From the NCBI GenBank assembly GCA_026391235.1, contig JAPLDV010000067.1, positions 1 through 11,602 of the forward strand: DNA of 11,602 nt, given 5' to 3'. The position numbers and the translations under genes were made by a program. The notes under the pieces were generated by a model. That model was given only the letters and a program-made list of their open reading frames with translations. It was not told the origin of the DNA and did no database searches. Positions 8,501-11,602 of this stretch are shown here, in pieces. This DNA comes from Bacteroidia bacterium. Its GTDB lineage: Bacteria; Bacteroidota; Bacteroidia; Bacteroidales; UBA12481. Each line of letters begins with the position of its first letter. The first letter of the stretch is position 1.

Positions 8501-9440
8501 TGACAAAGAAGTTACCCTGACAAACTTAGCTAATGATGGCGGGCCGATCATGGAATTTGATGTTCGGAACAGCATCCTGTTCCGTGGAAAAGCCAGTGTT
8601 AAGAATGGAGAATTCACTTTTAATTTTATAGTACCTAAGGATATTTCATATAAAATCGGAACCGGGAAATTAAGTTTTTATGGTAACAACAATCTGACCG
8701 ATGCCGCCGGGGTTAACCTTCGGGTATTAATCGGAGGATCCTCAACGAGTGGGATAGCAGATAAAAATGGCCCTGAACTTGGAATCTTTATGAATGATAC
8801 CACATTCGTAAGCGGAGGCATTACCAATGAAAACCCAATCCTTCTTGCTAAAATAAAAGATGCCAGCGGAGTCAATACCACCAGCAATGGCATTGGCCAC
8901 GATATTACTGCAATCCTGGATGGTAACCTGAAGAATCCGATCATGCTGAATGATTATTATGAGAGTGATCTCGACCAGTACCGTTCCGGCAGCCTGAAGT
9001 ACCCAATCAGTAAACTGGAGCCCGGTGATCACACCATACGGGTCAAAGTTTGGGATATCCTCAATAATTCAAGCGAATCCGAAATTACTTTCACAGTGAA
9101 AAGTTCGCAGGATCTTGTAATCGACCATGTATTGAACTACCCGAATCCATTTACTACTCATACCGATTTTTACTTTGAACATAACCAGGGACAGCAGTCT
9201 CTCGACGTCCTTCTGCAGATTTATACAGTCAGTGGAAAATTGGTTAAGAGTTTTGAATTTCTTTCAGCTGATCAAACTCAGATAAATCCCGGATCATTCA
9301 GGGTGGGGCCGATACCATGGGACGGACTGGATGATTTTGGCGACAGGATTGGCAGAGGCACCTACTTTTATAGGGTAAAAGTCAGGACATCAGATGGTAA
9401 ATCTAAAGAGGCTTTCCAAAAACTGGTCATCCTGAAATAA
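5598..9440 (+). CDS. porU: T9SS C-terminal signal peptidase/sortase PorU (gingipain-like C25 family)
   Basis: PorU is the cell-surface cysteine protease of the type IX secretion system. It cleaves the C-terminal signal from secreted cargo and links the cargo to anionic LPS, working with PorV, PorQ and PorZ. The 1280 aa match the family's usual size. A signal peptide covers residues 1 to about 29 (hydrophobic 11-27, ending FGQ). A long beta-rich N-terminal region follows (about 30-540). The peptidase C25 domain starts near 546 (DMIILVHDD) and includes NEFSSGMTDVTAIRDF (584-599), FFGDGSYD (619-626) and GIGRFPV (676-682). The catalytic pair is His785 in NYLGHGSERG and Cys819 in ITATCEFSRFDDP. 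After Ig-like beta regions, a T9SS type A sorting domain forms the C-terminus: NYPNPF (1180-1185), VSGKLVKSF, then GRGTYFYRV (1252-1260) and KLVILK at the end. PorU is known to keep its own sorting domain. Followed by porV, as in Porphyromonas. Confidence 0.95.
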   Translation: MVRSIFDISKHLILLVIYTWLSISISFGQNSKARQINWVSAAQFDRAIYPGGSSSLPYYSERIPWNEIQNSKPEVFFTNLQFEPVNTSDPEWKNIRLNNLTDAIVIRTGVQIERKRAFAVFSFIPFRKNPSTGQIERLVSFIPEIKRVDRPVTELKTKANSRTYASQSVLANGRWYKIQVNTRGIQKLTYADLKKMGIQNPDNVRIYGNGGFQLPYDSSIDRPDDLVENPVYFDKGADGQFGDSDFVIFYASGTTTWKYDASKKIFNHKIHLYSDYSNYFITEDLGPGKRVTGLNASTLLPQTTVTTYNAIDYREQDSLNLIKSGRQWCWKHFSIQLRRGFSFNFPHRIISEPVKVTTSLWGRSSSTSQASKFYLLNEETLFETVELAGVHTDNYEALYASTAISNSSFTPASESVTINFQFVPSNPAAEGWLDYLTLNTRCNLIFDGGQLSFRDAQETGNGKVVRFQIGQAKVNNLVWEVTDANEIRQQAVQAYTGGIEFVAAADKIREYIVFDPGSAALPVPAYSGDGLGLIANQNLHGLECPDMIILVHDDLKTYALQLADFHKKHDGLTTLLVSPVQIYNEFSSGMTDVTAIRDFLKMFYDRSSAETFRLKYFLFFGDGSYDNKNTVKDFRTCLPTYQSLESLYPTSSYVTDDFFGLLDTGEDIEAGLLEIGIGRFPVLSESEATAMIEKINQYYSPSALGDWRNLVCFIGDDEDGNTHMRDANTLADLLKVNNPVFNIDKIFLDAYQQVTLPTGDRYPEVNRAIGDRMKKGALIMNYLGHGSERGLAHEEILTISDIKNWKNPERLPLFITATCEFSRFDDPSLVSAGEWVILNPGGGGIALFSTTRLVYSSPNFILNRELYNYAFSRDALGKRLTLGDVMRLTKNAVGEEQNKLNFTLLGDPALTLCYPEYGITMTQMNGKPVGEFIDTLKALTAANISGFVNDLNGNKLTDFSGMVLPTIFDKEVTLTNLANDGGPIMEFDVRNSILFRGKASVKNGEFTFNFIVPKDISYKIGTGKLSFYGNNNLTDAAGVNLRVLIGGSSTSGIADKNGPELGIFMNDTTFVSGGITNENPILLAKIKDASGVNTTSNGIGHDITAILDGNLKNPIMLNDYYESDLDQYRSGSLKYPISKLEPGDHTIRVKVWDILNNSSESEITFTVKSSQDLVIDHVLNYPNPFTTHTDFYFEHNQGQQSLDVLLQIYTVSGKLVKSFEFLSADQTQINPGSFRVGPIPWDGLDDFGDRIGRGTYFYRVKVRTSDGKSKEAFQKLVILK

Positions 9441-9518
9441 TAAAGTGCTCTTACGCAATAAATTTCCGAACTGGTAGTTTTTGAACTTTGGATAGCAGGT
9501 TGAAGCCGGATAAATCTA

Positions 9519-9526
9519 TATATTTG
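9519..9526 (+). promoter_or_regulatory. Candidate porV promoter (-7 TATATTTG)
   Basis: TATATTTG followed by CAGC is an exact match to the Bacteroidota -7 consensus TAnnTTTG in its common TAnnTTTGCA form. A TTG at 9500-9502 lies 16 bases upstream and may serve as the -33 element, at the short end of usual spacing. The element ends 18 bases before the porV ATG at 9545, which fits a short leader. It implies that porV and ispF can be transcribed independently of porU, and it supports the ATG over the upstream in-frame TTG at 9488, since that longer reading would place the promoter inside the gene. Confidence 0.55.
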
Positions 9527-9544
9527 CAGCAAAAATTACAGTAC

Positions 9545-10747
9545 ATGAAAATTGTGCGAAACTTCCTTCTTATTATGCTGGGTTTAACAACCCTGATTAA
9601 ACCTTCGGCTGGCCAGATTACCACGGATCAATTGTCGGGGAAAATCAATACAGTGACTACGGCTGTTCCTTTCCTGACCATCGCCCCGGATTCAAGATCA
9701 GGAGGCATGGGTGATGTGGGAGTTGCCATATCAACTGATGCAAACTCCATGCATTGGAATCCGGCAAAGTATGCTTTTGCACCAAATGACATGGGCGTGT
9801 CGATCTCATATACTCCCTGGTTAAGGAAACTGATTCCCGATATCAATCTGGCATATCTTTCAGGCTATAAACGAATTGACAAACAACAGGTTATAGGCTT
9901 TTCCCTCTTATATTTCTCCCTTGGCAACATAGAATTCAGAGATGACCAGGGAACGTTGACAACACAATTTAATCCGAACGAATTTGCCGTGGATGCTGCT
10001 TATGCACGCTCATTTTCCAACAGATTCTCAGGCAGTATTGCTTTCCGCTTTATCTATTCCAACCTTACAGGAGGCTATTCTGTAGGGGGAGTTGGTGAAT
10101 CACATCCCGGAATGGCCTATGCATCAGATGTTTCCGTTTTTTATAGAAATAATGAACTGCGTCTGCGTGATTATGACGCTACTTTTGCTTTTGGAGCCAA
10201 TATTTCAAATATCGGGTCAAAGATCTCCTATACTTCGAGTTCTGACAAAGATTTCATTCCGATCAATTTACGCCTGGGAACAGCCTTTACAATAGATTTT
10301 GATGCCTATAACAGTCTGACTGCCGCATTTGACGTGAATAAGCTTTTGGTCCCTTCCCCGCCGATGTATTATGCTGATTCCGTAGATACTAAAAATGACC
10401 CGGTTATAAGTGCCGGTTACGATCCCAACGTTTCCGTTGCTGTGGGAATGTTTCACTCCTTTTATGATGCCCCCGGTGGATTGAAAGAGGAACTTAATGA
10501 AATTACTTATTCTGGCGGACTGGAATACTGGTACGCAAAACAATTTGCAATCAGAGGCGGATATTTCTGGGAAGCTGCTACCAAAGGCAACCGTAAATTC
10601 TTTACAGTCGGAATTGGGTTACGTCTGAACGTTTTCGGATTGGATTTTTCTTACCTGGTACCCGTCAACAACCAGAACAGTCCTCTGGCTAATACCCTAA
10701 GGTTCAGCCTACTGTTTAATTTTGCAGGATTAAACGCCAAAAAATAA
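9545..10747 (+). CDS. porV: T9SS outer-membrane protein PorV
   Basis: PorV (LptO in P. gingivalis) is a FadL-like outer-membrane beta-barrel that receives cargo from the Sov/SprA translocon and carries it to PorU at the surface. The protein is 400 aa from the ATG chosen here. A signal peptide spans about residues 1-23 (hydrophobic core NFLLIMLGLTTLI, ending SAGQ). The mature start VPFLTIAPDSRSGGMGDVGVA and the following SMHWNPAKYAF are strongly typical of PorV. Alternating aromatic beta-strands run to the C-terminus, ending LLFNFAGLNAKK. A TTG codon at 9488 would add 19 residues, but these are charged and would bury the signal peptide, and a promoter lies within that stretch, so ATG 9545 is preferred. 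It lies about 100 bp after porU, and its TAA shares one base with the ispF ATG (TAATG). Confidence 0.94.
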   Translation: MKIVRNFLLIMLGLTTLIKPSAGQITTDQLSGKINTVTTAVPFLTIAPDSRSGGMGDVGVAISTDANSMHWNPAKYAFAPNDMGVSISYTPWLRKLIPDINLAYLSGYKRIDKQQVIGFSLLYFSLGNIEFRDDQGTLTTQFNPNEFAVDAAYARSFSNRFSGSIAFRFIYSNLTGGYSVGGVGESHPGMAYASDVSVFYRNNELRLRDYDATFAFGANISNIGSKISYTSSSDKDFIPINLRLGTAFTIDFDAYNSLTAAFDVNKLLVPSPPMYYADSVDTKNDPVISAGYDPNVSVAVGMFHSFYDAPGGLKEELNEITYSGGLEYWYAKQFAIRGGYFWEAATKGNRKFFTVGIGLRLNVFGLDFSYLVPVNNQNSPLANTLRFSLLFNFAGLNAKK

Positions 10748-11226
10748 TGCACCGGATCGGCTTTGGATATGACGTCCATAAACTGGTCGGGAACCGGAAA
10801 CTCATTTTAGGCGGAATCGAAATTCCCTTTTCCAAAGGCACTCTTGGCCATTCCGATGGTGATGCTCTGATCCATGCCATTTGTGATGCTTTACTTGGAG
10901 CATTGGCCCTGCGCGACCTAGGATTTCATTTCCCGGATTCATCTGCAGAGTATAAAGATATTGACAGTAAAATTCTCTTAAGGAAAACCATAAAGCTTGT
11001 AAGGGAAAACGGGTGGGAAATCGGCAATATCGACACAACAATTTGCCTCGAAAAACCCAGGCTGAAAGATCACATTACCCTGATGCAGGGCACTCTGGCA
11101 GAAGTTATGGGTATCAACCCCAATCAGATATCAATTAAGGCCACCACCACCGAAAGTATGGGGTTCGTTGGAACCGGCGAAGGGGTGGCAGTTTACGCGG
11201 TGGCGATGCTGGAAAAACGCATGTAG
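10747..11226 (+). CDS. ispF: 2-C-methyl-D-erythritol 2,4-cyclodiphosphate synthase
   Basis: IspF is a cytoplasmic trimeric enzyme of the MEP (non-mevalonate) isoprenoid pathway. It converts CDP-ME 2-phosphate to MEcPP with release of CMP. The 159 aa match the normal family length. Metal-binding residues are visible as Asp9 and His11 in GYDVHKL and His43 in GHSDGDALIHAICDALLGA. Other signatures are FPDSSAEYK (62-70, substrate-binding loop), LEKPRLKDHI (101-110) and the nucleotide-contact region KATTTESMGFVGTGEGV (131-147). The ATG overlaps the porV stop by one base, so it is translated from the same transcript. As far as I recall, ispF also follows porV in Porphyromonas. The functional link to secretion is unclear; isoprenoids feed undecaprenyl phosphate for glycan and wall synthesis. 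The stop codon TAG lies inside the inverted repeat that follows. Confidence 0.97.
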   Translation: MHRIGFGYDVHKLVGNRKLILGGIEIPFSKGTLGHSDGDALIHAICDALLGALALRDLGFHFPDSSAEYKDIDSKILLRKTIKLVRENGWEIGNIDTTICLEKPRLKDHITLMQGTLAEVMGINPNQISIKATTTESMGFVGTGEGVAVYAVAMLEKRM

Positions 11227-11274
11227 GGACGCATAATTGCGTCCGGTCGGGTAGACGCAATTATGCGTCTCTAC
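11223..11274. repeat. REP-like nested inverted repeat at the ispF 3' end
   Basis: Two 21-base arms (11223-11243 and 11254-11274) are reverse complements at 20 of 21 positions, separated by the 10-base loop CGGTCGGGTA. The single mismatch (11227 G against 11270 T) would be a G-U pair in RNA, so the RNA stem is complete. Each arm is itself a small palindrome: GACGCA-TAAT-TGCGTC (11228-11243) and GACGCA-ATTA-TGCGTC (11254-11269), so one long hairpin or two small ones can form. The shape, with GTAGGGACGC at one end and GCGTCTCTAC at the other, resembles dispersed REP/MITE-like palindromes of other bacterial genomes. The first arm includes the ispF stop codon. It sits between convergent genes and could block read-through both ways, but no T-run follows either arm, so it is not a classical terminator. 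Confidence 0.85.
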
Positions 11275-11299
11275 GATGTCATTGGCGATGGTTCGTATC

Positions 11300-11602
11300 C
11301 TATCGCGAGTACTCAGCCGTCACATGATCTACAACTCCTCCTCCATCATCGGCGGTATAACTCATGTTGATTAGGTCGAAAGTTTCGTTAATCGTTCCGC
11401 TGCCTTCAAAAACAGTTCTATCTACGGTCTGCTTCAGGAGGGTAATGGAATATCCGTTTTTAATGACTGAAGCCTTTACACCGTTCCCAAGGTGATAAAT
11501 ACCATCGATATAATAAGTGTCTGTGTGAGCAGTATCCCGACTAAAGGTGACCGTGTAAATACTGGTCCCTTTAGTACTTTTCAGAAAAATCTGACTGGTT
11601 TC
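11300..11602 (-). CDS. Hypothetical protein, C-terminal 100 residues (5' partial)
   Basis: On the minus strand the frame is open from the right edge of the window to a TAG at 11300-11302, giving 100 codons without a stop. The start lies beyond the window and no ATG occurs in the first part of the visible stretch. The product is rich in Thr, Ser, Gly and Tyr with alternating beta-strand-like segments (TSIYTVTFS, TYYIDGIYHLG, YSITLLKQTV) and a late GSGTINETFDLINMSYTADDGGG stretch (about 67-89), ending TAEYSR. This is the look of the small beta-rich secreted proteins or lipoproteins common in Bacteroidota, but no family can be named and the signal sequence is not in view. It converges on ispF, with the inverted repeat between them. 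Reality of the gene is supported by the long open frame, gene-like composition and sensible position. Confidence 0.7.
   Translation of the reverse strand, partial: ETSQIFLKSTKGTSIYTVTFSRDTAHTDTYYIDGIYHLGNGVKASVIKNGYSITLLKQTVDRTVFEGSGTINETFDLINMSYTADDGGGVVDHVTAEYSR

Noticed and set aside
8678..9032. Overlapping minus-strand open frames inside porU
   Set aside because: The porU frame is clearly coding here and leads into its sorting domain; the antisense products are low-complexity and show no start signals.
9488..9544. TTG start for porV giving 19 extra residues
   Set aside because: The extra residues are charged and precede a standard signal peptide, and a good promoter element lies within this stretch.
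11223..11274. Inverted repeat read as an ordinary rho-independent terminator
   Set aside because: No T-run follows the stem on either strand, and the nested palindrome with GTAG/CTAC ends fits a dispersed repeat better; a termination role remains possible.
1..11602. CRISPR array, transposon, prophage, defence or other novel system
   Set aside because: No regularly spaced repeats, no transposase, integrase or phage genes, and all full-length genes fall into known envelope, secretion or metabolic families.

Overview
The window is a piece of a Bacteroidota chromosome, most likely a Bacteroidales-like or related uncultured lineage. Three things point this way. It carries type IX secretion system (T9SS) genes, which occur in this phylum. 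It has the order gldJ / porU-porV-ispF. It also has at least one upstream element of the Bacteroidota type (TAnnTTTG), while canonical Shine-Dalgarno sites at useful spacing are largely missing. Base composition and codon use look even throughout, and I see no transposase, integrase, phage gene, CRISPR array, tRNA or rRNA.

Layout. (1) 2-2597, plus strand: a tightly packed envelope cluster made of the C-terminal part of a GWxTD-domain protein cut by the window edge, a lipid A-type (LpxL/HtrB family) acyltransferase, and a family 2 glycosyltransferase joined to it by an ATGA overlap. (2) 2588-5365, minus strand: gldJ (a lipoprotein with a formylglycine-generating-enzyme fold) followed 3 bp later by murF, which starts at GTG. 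The 3' end of murF overlaps the glycosyltransferase by 10 bp in convergent orientation. (3) 5366-5597: a divergent intergenic region with a candidate promoter for gldJ. (4) 5598-11226, plus strand: porU (C25-family sortase of the T9SS, with its own C-terminal sorting domain), porV (outer-membrane barrel partner, apparently with its own promoter) and ispF (isoprenoid synthesis), the last overlapping porV by one base. (5) 11223-11274: an almost perfect 21-bp inverted repeat of the REP type that contains the ispF stop codon. (6) 11300-11602, minus strand: the last 100 codons of a gene that enters from the right edge, of unknown function.

How the genes fit together. Most products work at the cell envelope. 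PorU and PorV form the cell-surface attachment complex that removes the C-terminal signal from T9SS cargo and joins the cargo to A-LPS. GldJ is a periplasmic lipoprotein linked to the T9SS/gliding apparatus. MurF finishes the peptidoglycan precursor. The acyltransferase and glycosyltransferase probably act on lipid A and surface glycan. IspF supplies isoprenoid precursors, which also feed the undecaprenyl carrier. The window is therefore largely a conserved housekeeping and secretion locus. I did not find a convincing undescribed system. The least explained items are the GWxTD protein with its lipid/glycan neighbours, the nested palindrome at the ispF stop, and the unknown partial gene at the right edge.
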